Shown here piece by piece: positions 23,801 to 38,045 of a stretch of DNA of 64,000 nucleotides. Under the pieces are notes generated by a model that saw only the letters and a program-made list of their open reading frames with translations, made no database searches and was not told the origin of the DNA. The DNA is taken from the NCBI RefSeq assembly GCF_035594125.1, contig NC_087190.1, forward strand, positions 7,549,039-7,613,038, given 5' to 3'. Origin of the DNA: Scylla paramamosain (Eukaryota > Arthropoda > Malacostraca > Decapoda > Portunidae). The position numbers were made by a program, and so were the translations under genes. Each line of letters begins with the position of its first letter. Positions within the stretch are counted from its first letter, which is position 1.

Positions 23801-24728
23801 AAACTTAAAAACACTCATAATACACGTTTCTCGTAATGTCATCCTTACGTTTTCATGCTTAACATAAGGTTCTTTACATGTATTTAAGCGTTTTAATAGA
23901 TAACATGATCAAAAACACTCAAAATACATGTTTTTGGTAATGTTATCTCTGTTTCTGCATGAAGTTTGTTTTTCATGCATTTTAGCGGTTTGGTATGTAA
24001 GGAGCTCAAAAAAAGCACATATTGGCAAGTTCTTGGTAAAAGTTGGTTTTATTCCCATGTAATGTGATTGCCCTGATTTTTAGTATTCTCATTTGCCTAA
24101 CACGCTCAAAAACAATTAAAAGACACTTCTGGTAATGTCATTTTTTTCCCTCATGCTATTTTGGGTATTGCTAACTAGGAATATGAAAAACACTCAAAAT
24201 AGAGGCATTTGCTAAGGTTGTTCTGTTTCTCAATTAAGATTGTTATTCATGAGTTTCAGCATTTTGGTATCTAAGAAACTTCTTTATATACACACGAGTT
24301 TTTGCGTTTTTCTACGTAAAACACTGAGAAGATACATTTTCAGTAATTTTGTTTTGGAATCCCATATAGAGTGAGTTCCTTATTATTTATCGTTTTGGTG
24401 CCTAACTTGCTGAAAAACACACAAAAGACAGATTTCTAGTAAGGTCGTTTAATTTTACTCATATAGGAAGCTTTGCATGCATTTTAGGGTTTGGTATATA
24501 ACAGTCCGAAAAAAAAGCAATAATAAACTTTTTTGATAATATTCTCTTATCATATAATTGCCTTCAATTTTCCCAAAATTTTGGTATTTCGGTACCTATG
24601 AAGATGAATAACAAAAAAAAAAAAAAAAAAATTATTTTATTTTTTTTTATTTATTTATTTTTTCTAAATAAAGAGTGGGTTTTAGGTTTTTGGTACTTAA
24701 CAAACTTAAAAAGCACTCATAATATACG

Positions 24729-25865
24729 TTTCTCGTAATGTCCTTTTCTTTCCCAAACATAAAGGTTATTTTTCATGTATTTAAGCGTTTTTATAGATAA
24801 CATGATCAAAAACACTCAAAATGCATATTTTTGGTAATTTTATTATGTTTTTCCATAAAGTTTGTTTTACATGCGTTTTAGCAGTTTAGTATATAAGGAG
24901 CTCAAAAACACTTAAAAGGCAAGTTCTTGATAAAAATTGGGTTTATTCAAATGTAATGTGATTGCCCTGCTTTTTAGTGCTTTATTGCCTATGAGGCTCA
25001 AAAACACTCAAAAGACATTTTTCTGGTAATGTCATTTTTTTTCTCAAATAAAGCTTTGGTTTCGCATGCAATTTGGGGTTTTGCTAAATAAGAATGTGAA
25101 AAAAGCTCTCAAAATACACGCATTTAGTAAGGTTGTTCTGTTTCTAAATTAGGAATGTTATTCATGAGTTTCATCATTTTGGTATCTAGAAAACTTCTAT
25201 ATATCCAAAAGTTTTTGCGTTTTTTTCCCTTTTGGTTCTTTTGAACTATAAGTTCTTTTGCCCGAACACTCATTATACACTTTTCTTGTAATGTCCTTTT
25301 ATTTCCTAATATAGAGTGCTTTGCATCAATTTTCGTGTTTTTTTTGTAGGTAACAAGCTCAAAAAAACTCAAAATATACCTTTTTGGTAATGTTTTTCTA
25401 TTTCTTCATATTTTTTATATTGGTTTCCATCGGTTTGCATCCGTTTTTGCGTTTTTCTACGTAAAGCACTGAGAAGACACGTTTTCAGTAGTTTTTGTTT
25501 TGGATTCCCATATAGAGTGAGTTCCTTATTTATTTATCGTTTTGGTGCCTAACATTCTGAAAAACACTCAAAAAACAAGTTTCTTTTAAGGTCATGCTAA
25601 TTTCCTCATATAGGAGGCTTTGCATGCACTTTTGAGTGTTTGGTATATAACAGTCCGAAAAAAAAGCTAAAATTAACTTTTTTTTATAATTTTCTTTTAT
25701 CATATAATAGCCCGAAATTTTCCCAGAATTTTGGCATCTTAGTACCTATGAAGATGAATAACAAAAAAAAAAATATATTATTATTTTTTTTCTCTATAAA
25801 GAGTGTTATTTGTGGGTTTTAGCTTTTTTGGTACTTAAGGAACTTAAAAATACTCATAATAAACG
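24729..25865 (+). repeat. Representative decamer unit with monomer starts
   Basis: Monomer starts read as C' 24729, D' 24828, E' 24923, A' 25019, B' 25120, C'' 25281, D'' 25379, E'' 25492, A'' 25580, B'' 25677, next C' 25866. Eight monomers are 88-113 bp. B' is about 161 bp and B'' about 190 bp. B' carries an inserted CACGAGTTTTTGCG...GGTTCTT-like segment. B'' carries CCAGAATTTTGGCATC, the ATGAAGATGAATAAC block and a poly(A)/(TTTA)n tract. Confidence 0.8.
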
Positions 25866-28800
25866 TTTCTCTTAATGTCCTTTCGTTTCCCAAACATAAG
25901 ATTCTTTGCATGTATTTAAGCGTTTTTATAAATAACATGATCAAAAACACTCAAAATACATATTTTTGGTAATGTTACTCTGTTCCTCCATAAAGGATGT
26001 TTTGCATGCGTTTTAGGATTTTGGTATGTAAGGAGTTAAAAAAAACACTTAAAGGCAAGTTCTTCGTAAAAGTTGGTTTTATTCCCATGTAATGTGATTG
26101 TTCTGCTTTTTAGTGCTTTGTTGCATATCACGCTCAAAAACACTCAAAAGACACTTTTCTGGGAATATCATTTTTTTTTCCCACATAAAGCTAGTTTCGC
26201 ATGTAATTTGGGATTTTCGTAACTAAGAATGTGAAATACACACAAAAAAAACACATTTGGTAAGGTAGTTCTGTTTCTCAATTAAAAGTGTTATTCATGC
26301 ATTTCAGCATTTTGGTATGTAAGAAACTTCTCTATATACACGAGTTTTTGCGTTTTATGCCTTGTGGTTCGTGTGAAACTATAAAACAATCATTATACAC
26401 GTTTCTCGTAATGTTCTTTTGTTTCCCAATATAGAGTGCTTTCCATCCATTTTCGCATTTTTTGTAGATAACAAGCTGAAAAACACTCAAATTATATCTT
26501 TTTGGTAATGTTATTCTATTTCTTCATATTGGTTGGTTTACATCAGTTTTAGCGTTTTTCTTCGTAAATCACTGAAAAGACACGTTTTCAGTAATATTGT
26601 TGAAATTGCTGAAAAAACACTCATAAGACAGGTTTCTGGTAAAGTCGAGTAATTTCTCCATATAGGTGGCTTTGCATGCACTTCAGCGGTTGGTACATAA
26701 CTCCGGAAAAATGCTAAAATTATTTTTATAATAATTTTTTTTTTACAAAATTTCCCTGAATTTTTCCAGAATTTTGGTATCTCGGTACCTATGAAGATGA
26801 ATAACAAAATTTTATTTTCTCTCTATCAAGTGCTATTTGTGAGTTTTAGCTTTTTGGTACTTAAGGAACTTAAAAACACTCATAATACACGATTTTCGTA
26901 ATGTCCTTTTCTTATACAAACATAGGTTTCTTTACATGTATTTAAGCGTTTTTATAGGTAAAATGATCAAAAACACTCAAAATACATATTTTAGGTAATG
27001 TTATTCTGTTTCTCCATAAAGTGTGTTTTACATGCGTTTTAGGGTTTTGATATGTAAGGATTTAAAAAAAAACACTCAAAGGCAAGTTCTTCGTAAAAGT
27101 TTGTTTTATTCCCAAGTGATGTGATTGTTCTGCTTTGTTGGATATCACGCTCAAAAACACTAAAAAGACATTTTTCTGGTAATGTCATTTTTTTTTCCCC
27201 ATATAAAGATAATTTCGCATGTAATTTGGCAATTTCGTAACTAAGAATGTGAAAAACACTCAAAATACACAATTTGGTAGGGTAGTTCTGTTTCTCGATT
27301 AAAAGTGTTATTCATGCATTTCATCATTTTGGTATGTAAGAAACTTTATATACACGAGTTTTTGCGTTTATTGCCTTGTGGTTCTTGTGAAACTTAAAAC
27401 ACTAATTTTTTCTCATTTCACGTAATGTTCTTTTCTTTTCTAATATAGAGTGCTTTCCATCCATTTTTGCATTTTTTGTAGGTAACAAGCTTAAAAACAC
27501 TCAAAATATATATTTTTGGTAATGTTATTCTACTTCTTCATATTGGTTGGTTTGCATCTGTTTTAGCGTTTTTCTTTGTAAATCTCTGAAAAGACTCGTT
27601 TTCAGTAATACTGTTGAAATTGCTTCTGGTACAGGTTTATGGTAAAGTCGTGTAATTTTCCCATAGAGGTGGCTTTGCATACACTTCCGGGTTTGGTACA
27701 TATCTCCGGAAAAAAGCTAAAATTATTTATTTATTTTTTTTTCTTTGCCTAATTTCCCTGAATTTTGCCAGAATTCTAGCATCTTGGTACCTATGAAGAT
27801 GAATAACAAAAAAAAAAAATCATTTATTTATTTATTTTTTTTTCTCTATAAAGAATGTTATTTGTGTGTATTAGCTTTTTGGTACTTAAGGAACCTAAAA
27901 ACTCCCATAATACATAATTTTCGTAATATCCATTCGTTTCACAAACATAGGGTTCTTTACAGGTATATAAGCGTTTTTATAGGTAACATCTTCAAAAACA
28001 CTTAAATTCATGTTTTTAGTACTGTTATTTTGTTTCTCCATAAAGGGTGTTTTGCATGCGTTTTAGCGTTTTCTTATGTAAAGAGTTAAAAACACTTAAA
28101 GGAATATTTTTGGTAAAAGTTGGTTTTATTCCCATGTAATGTAATTGTTCTGCTTTTTAGTGCTTTGTTGCATATCACGCTCTAAAACACCCAAAAGACA
28201 CTTTTCTGGTAATGTCATTTTTTCCCACATAAAACTAGATTCTCTTGTAATTTCGGATTTTCGTAACTAAGAATGTGAAAAACACTCAAAATACTCACAT
28301 TTGGTAAGATACTTCTGTTTCTTAATTAAAAGTCTTATTCATGAGTTTCAGTATTTTGGAATGTAAGAAACATCTTTATATACACGAGTTTTTTGCGTTT
28401 TTTGCCTTGTGGTTCTTGTGAAACTATAAAACACTCATTATACTCGTTTCTCGTAATGTCCATTTGCTTCCCAATATAGAGTGCTTTCCTTCCATTTTCG
28501 CGTTTTTTGTAGGTAAAAATTTTAAAAAACTCAAAATATACCTTTTTGGTAATGTTATTCTATTTCTTCATTTTGGTTGGTTTGCATCCGTTTTAGCGTT
28601 TTCTACGTAAAACACCGAAAAAACACGTTTTCAGTAATTTTTTTTTTGATTCCCATAAAGATTGACTTTCTTGGGTTTTTTTCGTGTTGGTTCCTAACAT
28701 GCTGAAAAACACTCATAAGACAGTTTTCTGGCAAAGACGTTTAATTTCCCCATATAGGTGGCTTTGCATGCACTTTAGGGGTTTGGTATATAACAGTCCG

Positions 28801-31800
28801 AAAAAAAAAAGCAAAATTTAACTTTTTTGATAATGTTCTTATTTCATATAATTTCCTGAACTTTGCCCGAATTTTGGCACCTCGTTACCTATGAAGATGA
28901 ATAAAAATGAAAAAAAAATATCGTATTTTTTTTATTTATTTATTTATTTTTTTCAATAAAGAGTGTAATTTGTGCCTATTAGCTTTTTCGTACTTAATGA
29001 ACTTAAAAACACTCATAATACATGTTTCTCGTAATGTCCTTTTATCTCCCAAAAATAGGGTTTTTTGCATGTATTTAAGCGTTTTTATTGGTAACATGAT
29101 AAAAACACTCAAAATACATGTTTTTGGTAATGTTATTCTGTTTCACCATAAACTGTATTTCGCATGCATTTTAGTGTTTTTCTATATAAGGAGCTCAAAT
29201 ACACTTAAAGGCAAGTTCTTGTTAAAAATTGGTTTTATTCCAATGTAATGTGATTGCCCTGCTTTTTAGTGCTTTATTGCCTAACACGCTCAAAAACACT
29301 ATAAAGACATTTTTCTGGTAATGTCATTTTTTTTCCCACATAAAGCTGATTTCGCATGCAATTTGGGGTTTTGGTAACCAAGAATGTGAAAAGCACTCAA
29401 AATACACGCATTTAGTAAGATTGTTCTGTTTCTCAATTAAGAGTTTTGTTCCAGATTTTCAGCATTTTGGAATGTAAGAAACTTCTCTATATACACGAGT
29501 TTTTGCGTTCTTTGCCTTGTAGTTCTTGTGAAACTATAAGACACTTATTCTTATTTCAAATAATTTCCTGAATTTTGCCCAAATTTTGGCATCTCGGTAC
29601 CTAAGAAGATGAATAAGAAAGAAAAAAAATATTGTATTTTTTTTTATTTATTTATTGTTTTTCAATAAAAAGTGTTATTTGTGGCTTTTAGCTTTTTGGT
29701 AATTAATGAACTTAAAAACATTCATAATACACGTTTCTCGTAATCTCCTTTCATTTCTCAAAAAAATAGTGTTCTTTGCATGTATTTAAGCGTTTTTCTT
29801 GGTAACATGATCAAAAACACTCAAAATACATGTTTTTGTAAAATGTTATTCTGTTTCACCATAAAGAGTGTTTTGCATGCGTTTTAGTGTTTTGGTATAT
29901 AAGGAGCTCAAAAACACTTAAAAGGCAAGTTCTTGGTAAAAATTCGTTTTCCTCCAATGTAATGCGATTGCCCTCCTTTTTAGTGCTTTATTGCCTATCA
30001 CGCTGAAAAACACTCAAAAGACACTTTTCTGGTAAAGTCATTTTTTTTTTCCCCACAAATCTATTTTCGCATGCAATTTGGATTTTGGTAACTAAGAATG
30101 TGAAAAGCACGCAAAATACACGCATTTATTAAGGTTGTTCTGTTTCTCAATTAGGAGTGTTATACATGAGTTTTACCATTTTTGTATCTAGGAAACCTCT
30201 CCATATACACGAGATTTTGCGTTTTTTGCCTTGTGGTTCTTTTGAACTATAAAACACGCATTATACACTTTTCTTGGAATATCCTTTTGTTTCCCAATAT
30301 AGAGTGCTTTGCATCAATTTTTAGCGTTTTTTGTAGGTAACAAGCTCAAAAACACTCAAAATATACCTTTTTAGTAACGTTTTTCTATTTCATGATATTG
30401 GTTGCTTTGCATCCGTTTTAGCGTTTTTCTACGTAAAACACTGAGAACACACGTTTTTAGTAACTTTGTTTTGGATTCCCATATAGAGTGAGTCTCTTGT
30501 TATTTATCGTTTTGGTGCCTAACATGCTAAAAAACACTCAAAACACAGATTTCTGTTAAGGTCGTTTAATTTCCTCATATAGGAGGCTTTGCATGCTTTT
30601 TAGGGTTTGGTACATAACAGTCCGAAAAAAAAAGCTGAAATTAACTTTTATGATAATATTCTTTTATCATTATGATTGCCTTGAATTTTCCCAGAAATTT
30701 GGCATCTCGGTACCTATGAATATGAATAACAAAAAAAAAAAAAATTAAATAAATAAATTCCCCTTTTCTTTATTTTTTTATTTTTTATTTTCTAAAAAAA
30801 AAGTGTTATTTGTGGGTTTTAGCTTTTTGTTACTTAAGGAACTTAAAAAAAAAAAACTCTCATAATACACGTTTCTCGTAATATCCTTTTCTTTCCCAAA
30901 CATATAGTTCTTTGCATGTATTTAAGCGTTTTTATAGATAACATGATCAAAAACACTCAAAATACATGTTTTTGGTAATTTTATTCTGTTTCTCCATAAA
31001 GTTTGTTTTGCATGCGTTTTAGCGGTTTGGTATATAACGAGCTCAAAAACACTTAAAGGCAAGTTTTTTGTATAAATTGGTGTTATTCCAATGTAATATG
31101 ATTGCCCTGCTTTTTAGTGCTTTATTGCCTATCACGCTCAAAAACAATTAAAAGACACTTTTCTGGTAATGTAATTTTTTTTCTCACATAAAGGTTGTTT
31201 CGCATGCAATTTGGTGTTTTGGTAACTAAGAATGTAAAAAGCACTCAAATTACACGCATTAAGTAAGGTTGTTCTGTTTCTCAATTAAGAGTGTTGTTCA
31301 TGAGTTTCAGCATTTTAAAATCTAGGAAACTTCACCATATACACGGGTTTTTCTGTTTTTTGCCTTGTGGTTCTTTTGAACTATAAAAAATTCATTATAC
31401 ACTTTTCTTGGTGCTTTGCATCAATTTTCGCGTTTTTGTGGGTAACAAGCTCAAAAACACTCAAAATATACCTTTTTGGTTATGTTTTTCTATTTCTTGA
31501 TATTGGTTGGTTTGCATCCGTTTTAGCGTTTTTCTACGTAAAACACATAAAAAACACGTTATCAGCAATTTTGATTTGGATTCTCATATAGAGTGAGTTC
31601 CTTATTATTTATCGTTTTGGTGTCTAACATGCTGAAAAAACACTCAAAAAACAGATTTCAGTTAAGGTCGTTTAATTTCCTCATATAGGAGTCTTTGGAT
31701 GCACTTTAGGGTTTGTTACAATGCAGTCCGAAAAAAAAGCTAAAATTAACTTTTTTGATAATTTTCTTTTATCATATAATAGTCCTGAATTTTCCCAGAA

Positions 31801-33670
31801 TTTTGTCATCTCAGCACATATGAAGATGAATAAAAAAAAATCAATTTTTTTTATTTTCTTAATATTTTTTTTCTAAATAAAGAGTCTTATTTATGGGTTT
31901 TAGCTTTTTGGTACTTAAGGAACTTAAAAACACCTATAATACACATTTCTCGTATTGGCCTTTCGTTTCGCAAACATAAGGTTCTTTGCATGTATTTAAG
32001 CGTTTTTATAGATAACATGATCAAAAACAATCAAATTATATGTTTTTGGTAATCTTATTTTGTTTCTCCATAAAAGGTGTTTTGCATGCGTTTTAGCGTT
32101 TTGGTATGTAATGAGCTCAAAAACACTTAAAGGCAAGTTCTTGGTAAAAGTTGTTTTTATTCCCATGTAATGTGATTGCCCAGCTTTTTAGTGCTTTATT
32201 GCCTAACACGCTTAAAAACACTCAAAAGACACTTTTCTGGTAATATCATTTGTTTTCCCACATAAAGCTAGTTTTGCATGGAATTTGGGGTTTTGGTAAC
32301 TAAGAATGTGAAAAAAAACTCAAAACACAGGCATTTAGTAAGGTTGTTCTATTTCTTGATTAAAAGTGTTATTCATGATTTTCAGCATTTTGGTATGTAA
32401 GAAACTTTTCTAATACACACATTTGGTAAGGTATTTCTGTTTCAAAATTAAAAGCGTTATTCAAGAGTTTAAACTTTTCGGTATGTAAGAAATTTCTTTA
32501 TGAACACGAGTTTTTGAGATTTTTACCTTGTGGTTCTTATCAAACTATAAAACACTCATACAAGTTTCTCGTAATGTCCTTTTCTTTGCCAATATAAAGT
32601 GCTTTCCATCCATTTTTGCATTTTTTGTAGGTAACAAGCTCAAAAACACATCAAAATATATCTTTTTGGTAATGTTATTCTATTTCTTCATATTGGTTGG
32701 TTTACATCCGTTTTAGCGTTTTTCTTCGTAAATCACTGAAAGACACGTTTTCAGTAATATTTCTGAAATTGCTGAAAAACACTCAAAAGACAGGTTTCTG
32801 GTAAAGTCGTGTAATTTCTCCATATAGGTGGATTTGCATGCACTTCAAGGTTTGTACAACTCCGGAAAAAAAACTAAAATTATTTTTTTTTATCATGATT
32901 TTTTTTTTAATTTCCATGAATTTTGCCAGAATTTTGGCATCTCGGTACCTATGAAGATGAATCACAAAAAAAAAATTTAACTCTATAAATAATGTTATTT
33001 GTGGGATTTAGCTTTTTGGTACTTAAGGAACTTAAAAACACTCATAATACACAATTTTCGTAATGTCCTTTTGGTATACAAACATAGGGTTCTTTACATG
33101 TATTTAAGCGTTTTTATAGGTTACATGATCAAAAACACTCAAAATACATGTTTTTGGTAATGTTATTCTGTTTCTCCATAAAGGGTGTCTTGCATGCGTT
33201 TTAGCGATTTGGTATGTAAGGAGTTAAAAAACACTTAAAGGCAAGTTCTTCGTAAAAGTTGGTTTTATTCCCATATAATGTGATTGTTCTGCTTTTTAGT
33301 GCTTTGTTGCATATCACGCTCAAAAATACTAAAAAGACACTTTTTTGGTAGTCATTTTTTTTTCCCACATGAAGGTAGTTTCGCATGTAATTTGGCATTT
33401 TCTTAACTAAGAATGTGAAAAACACTCAAAATACACAATTTGGTTTTTATAGATAACATGATCAAAAACAGTCAAATACATGTATTTGGTAATATTATTG
33501 TGTTTCTCCATAAAATGTATTTTGCATGCGTTTTAGCGTTTTGGTATGTAAGGAGCTCAAAAAACACTTAATGGCAAGTTCTTGGTAAAATTTGGTTTTA
33601 TTACAATGTAATGTGATTGCCCTTCGTTTTAGTGCTTTATTGCGTAACACGTTCAAAAACACTCAAAAGA

Positions 33671-34147
33671 CTTGCAAGGCCTCGCATATGAAGAAATTAA
33701 AAACCTTACCAGAAATCTGTCTTTTGAGTGTTTTTCAGCAAGTTAGGCACCAAAACGATAAATAATAAGGAACTCACTCTATGTGGGAATCCAAAAGAAA
33801 ATTACTGAAAACGTGTCTTCTCAGTGTTTTACGTAGAAAAACGCTAAAACTGATGCAAACCAACCAATATCAAGAACCAGAAAAACATTACCAAAAATGT
33901 ATATTTTGAGTGTTTTTGAGCTTGTTACCTAGAAAAAAAAAGCAAAAATTGATACAAAGCACTCTATATTGGGAAACAAAGGGACATTGCGAGAAAAGTG
34001 TATAATGAATGTTGTATAGTTAAAAAAAAAACACAAGGCAAAAAACGCAAAAACTCGTGTATATGGAGAATTTTCCTAGATACGAAAATGCAGCAACTCA
34101 TGAATAACACTCTTAATTAAGAAACAGAACAACCTTACTAAATGCGC
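33671..34147 (-). repeat. Inverted pentamer-sized block inside the decamer domain
   Basis: About 477 bp in which decamer-type monomers read in reverse (order A'' E'' D'' C'' B' along the plus strand). Flanks are plus polarity. It accounts for the over-long unit spacing between 32951 and 34559. Diagnostic reversed words include CAAAACGATAAATAATAAGG and ACCAACCAATATCAAG. Confidence 0.85.
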
Positions 34148-37100
34148 GTCAAAAACACTAAAAAGCAAGTTCTTTTTTTTTATGTAACTAGCTCAAAAAC
34201 ACACAAAATATACTTTTCTGGTAATGTTATTCTATTTTTTCATATTGGTTGGTTTGCATCCGTTTTAGCATTTTTCTATGTAAATCTTTTAAAAGACACG
34301 TTTTCAGTAATTTTGATTTGGATTTCCATATAGAGTGAGTTTCATATTATTTATCGTTCTGGTGCCTAACATGCGGAAAAACACTCAAAATATAGGTTTC
34401 TTATAAAGTCGTTAAATTTTACCAAATAGGTGGCTTTGCATACACTTTATGGTTTGGTACGTAACTCCGAATAAAAGGTAAAATTAACTTTTTCGATAAT
34501 GTTCTTTTTTTCACACAATTTCCCTGAATTTTGGCATAATTTTGGCATCTTGGTACCTATGAACATCAATAACAAAAAAATAAAAATGCTATTATTTTAT
34601 TTAATTTTCTTTTCTCTATAAAGAGTGTTATTTGTAGGTTTTAACGTTTTGGTACTTAAAGAGCTTCAAAACATTTATAATACACATTTCTCGTAATATC
34701 CTTTCGTTTCCCAAATATAGGGATCTTTGCATGTATTTAAGCGTTTTTATAGGTAACATGATAAAAAAAACACTCAAAAACACTTGTTTTTGGTAATGTT
34801 ATTCTGCTTCTCCATAAAGGAGTGTTTTGCATGCGTTTTAGCGATTTGGTATGTAAGGAGCTGAAAAACACTTCAAGGCAAGTTCTTGGTAAAAGTTGGT
34901 TTTATTCCAATGTAATATGATTGCCCTGCTTTTTAGTGCTTTATTGCCTAACACGCTCAAAAACACTCAAAAGACACTTCTGGTAATGTCATTTTTTTCC
35001 CACATAAAGCTAGTTTCGCATGCTATTTGGGGTTTTGCTAACTAAGAAGGTGAAAAAAAACACTCAAAATACACGCATTTGGTAATGTTGTTCTATTTCC
35101 CAATTAAGATTGTTATTCATGAATTTCAGCATTTTGGTATCTAAGAAACTTCTTTATATACACGAGTTTTTGTGTTTTTTCCCTTCTGGTTCTTGTGAAC
35201 CACAGGTTCTTTTGCCCGAAAATAATAAGACACTCAATATACACGTTTCTCGTAATGTCCTTTTCTCTCCCAATAAGGAGTTCCTTGCATCCATTTTCGC
35301 ATTTTTTGTAGGTAACAAGCTCAAAACACTCAAAATATACTTTTTTGGTATCCGTTTTAACGTTTTTCTACGTAAAACACCGAAAAGACACTTTTTCAGT
35401 AATTTTGTTTTCGATTCCCAAAGAATATTGCCAGAATTTTGGCATCTTAGTACCTATGAAGATGAATAACAAAAAAAAAAAATTATATATATTTTTTTTC
35501 TCTCTATAAAGAGTGTTATTTGTGGGTTTTAGCTTTTTTGGTACTTAAGGAACTTAAAAACACTCATAATACACGTTTCTATTAATGTCCTTTCGTTTCC
35601 CAAACATAAGGTTCTTTGCATGTATTTAAGCGTTTTTATAAATAACATGATCAAAAACACTCTAAATACATGTGTTTTGGTAATGTTACTCTATTTCTCC
35701 ATAAAGGGAGTTTTGCATGCGTTTTAGCGTTTTGGTATGTAAGGAGTTAAAAAAAAACACTTAAAGTCAAGTTCTTCGTAAAAGTTGGTTTTATTGCCAT
35801 GTAATGTGATTGTTCTGCTTTTTAGTGCTTTGTTGCATATCACTCTCAAAAACACTGAAAAGACACTTTTCTGGTAATATAATTTTTTTTTCTCCACATA
35901 AAGCTAGTTTCGCATGTAATTTGGGATTTTCGTAACTAAGAATGTGAAAACACTCAAAAAACACACATTTGGTAAGGTAGTTCTGTTTCTCAATTAAAAG
36001 TGTTATTCATGCATTTCACCATTTTGGTATGTAAGAAACTTCTCTATATACACGAGTTTTTGCGTTTTTTGCCTTGTGGCTCGGGTGAAACTATAAAACA
36101 CTCATTATACACGTTTCTCGTAATGTTCTTTTGTTTCCTAAAATAGAGTGCTTTCCATCCATTTTCGCATTTTTTGTAGGTAACAAGCTGAAAAACACTC
36201 AAAATATATCTTTTTGGTAATGTTATTCTATTTCTTCATATTGGTTGGTTTGCATCCGTTTTAGCGTTTTTCTTCGTAAATCACTGAAAAGACACGTTTT
36301 CCGTAATATTGTTGAAATTGCTGAAAAACACTCAAAAGACAGATTTCTGGTAAAGTTGTGTAATTCCCCCATATATTTGGCTTTGCATGCACTTCTGGGT
36401 TTGGTACATAATTCCGGAAAAAAAAACTAATATTTTTTTATAATGTTTTTTTTTTTTAAATAATCTCCCTGAATTTTGCCTGAATTTTGGCATCTTCATA
36501 CCTATGTAGATGAATAACAAAAAAAAATAATGTCCTTTCGTTTCCCAAACATAAGTTTCTTTGCATGTATTTAAGCGTTTTTATAGATAACATGATCAAA
36601 AACATTCAAAATACATATATTTGTTAATATTATTCTGTTTTTCCATAAAATGTATTTTGCATGCATTTTAGCGTTTTGTTATATAAGGAGCTCAAAAACA
36701 CTTAAAGGCAAGTTCTTGGTAAACATTGGTTTTATTACCATGTAATGTGATTGCCCTTCTTTTTAGTGCATTACTGCCTATCACGCTCAAAAACACTCAA
36801 TAGACACTTTTCTAAAAATGTCATTTTTTTTTTTACCACATAAAGCTGGTTTCGCAATCAATTTGGGTTTTGGGTAACTAAGAATGTGAAAAGCACTCAA
36901 AATACACCGACTTAGTAAGGTTGTTCTGTTTCTGTTTCAGCATTTTGGTACCTAAGAAAATTCTCCATATATACGAGTTTTTGTGTTTTTTGCCTTGTGG
37001 ATCTTGTGAAACTATAAAACACTAATTATACACGTTTCTCGTAATGTCCTTTTGTTTCCTAATATAGAGTGCTTTGCGTGCATTTTCGCGTTTTTTTGTA

Positions 37101-38045
37101 GGAAACAAGTTCAAAACACTCAAAATATACCTTTTTGGTGATGTTTTTCTATTTCTTCGTATTGGTTGGTTTGGATCCGTTTTAGCGTTTTTCTACATAA
37201 AACACTGAAAAGACATGTTTTCAGTAATTTTGTTTTGGATTCCCATATTGAGTGACTTCAATGGTATTTATCGTTTTGGTGCGTAGCATGCTAAAAAACA
37301 CTCAAAAGAGAGGTTTCTTGTAAAGTCGTTAATTTCCATATATAGGTGGCTTTGCATGCACTTTAGGGTCTGGTACATAAGTCCGAAAAAAAGCTAAAAC
37401 TAACTTTTTTGATAATGTTCTTTTTTCCACATAATTTCCCTGAATTTTGCCAGAATTTTGACATCTTGGTACCTATGAAGATGAATAACAAAAAAACAAA
37501 AAAAAAAAATATTTTTTTATTTATTTATTTTTTCTCTATAAAGAGTGTTATTTGTGGGTTTTAGCTTTTTGGTACTTAAGGAACTTAAAAACACTCATAA
37601 TACACGTTTCTCATAATGTCGTTTCGTTTCCCAAATATAGGGTTCTTTGCATGTATTTAAGCGTTTTTATAGGTAACATGATCAAAAAGACTCAAAATCC
37701 ATGTTTTTGGTAATGTTTTTCTGTTTCTCCATAAAGGGTGTTTTGCATGCGTTTTAGCGTTTCAATAGGTAAGGAGCACAAAAACACTTAAAGGCAAGTT
37801 CTTGGTAAAATTTTGGTTTTATTCCCATGTAATGTGATTGCCCTGCTTTTTAGTGCTTTATTGCCTAACATGCTCAAAAACACTCAAAAGACACTCTTCT
37901 GGTAATGTCTTTTTTTTTTTCCACATAAAGCTAGTTTCGCATGCAATTTGGGGTTTTGGTAACTAAGAATGTGAAAAAAATTCAAAATACACGCATTTGG
38001 TAAGGTTGTTCTGTATCTCAATCAAGTGTGCTATTCATGAGTTTC

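Larger units (their letters stand above)
20889..38045 (+). repeat. Decameric higher-order repeat domain (~1.1 kb unit, ~15 copies)
   Basis: A diagnostic block, ATGAAGATGAATAAC followed by poly(A), recurs at 21930, 23065, 23682, 24598, 25748, 26791, 27793, 28891, 29603, 30716, 31820, 32951, 34559, 35456, 36504 and 37485. Most spacings are 980-1150 bp. Short ones (617, 712, 897, 916) mark internal deletions, and the 1608-bp one contains an inverted block. Each unit is ten monomers in the order C'D'E'A'B'C''D''E''A''B''. The domain begins at the polarity switch at 20.9 kb and gives way to ordinary monomers just before the CR1-like element. No gene is seen. Confidence 0.88.

Noticed and set aside
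20159..38000. Dozens of 60-120 codon open frames rich in Phe, Ile, Lys and Ser
   Set aside because: They are translations of satellite monomers. Recurring peptide words such as FWYL or SVFELL track the DNA repeat, occur in many frames, and have no start context or family match.
20889..38045. Regular repeats that could suggest a CRISPR-like array
   Set aside because: There are no short identical repeats separated by unique spacers. The whole ~96-bp unit repeats and diverges, and the genome is clearly eukaryotic.
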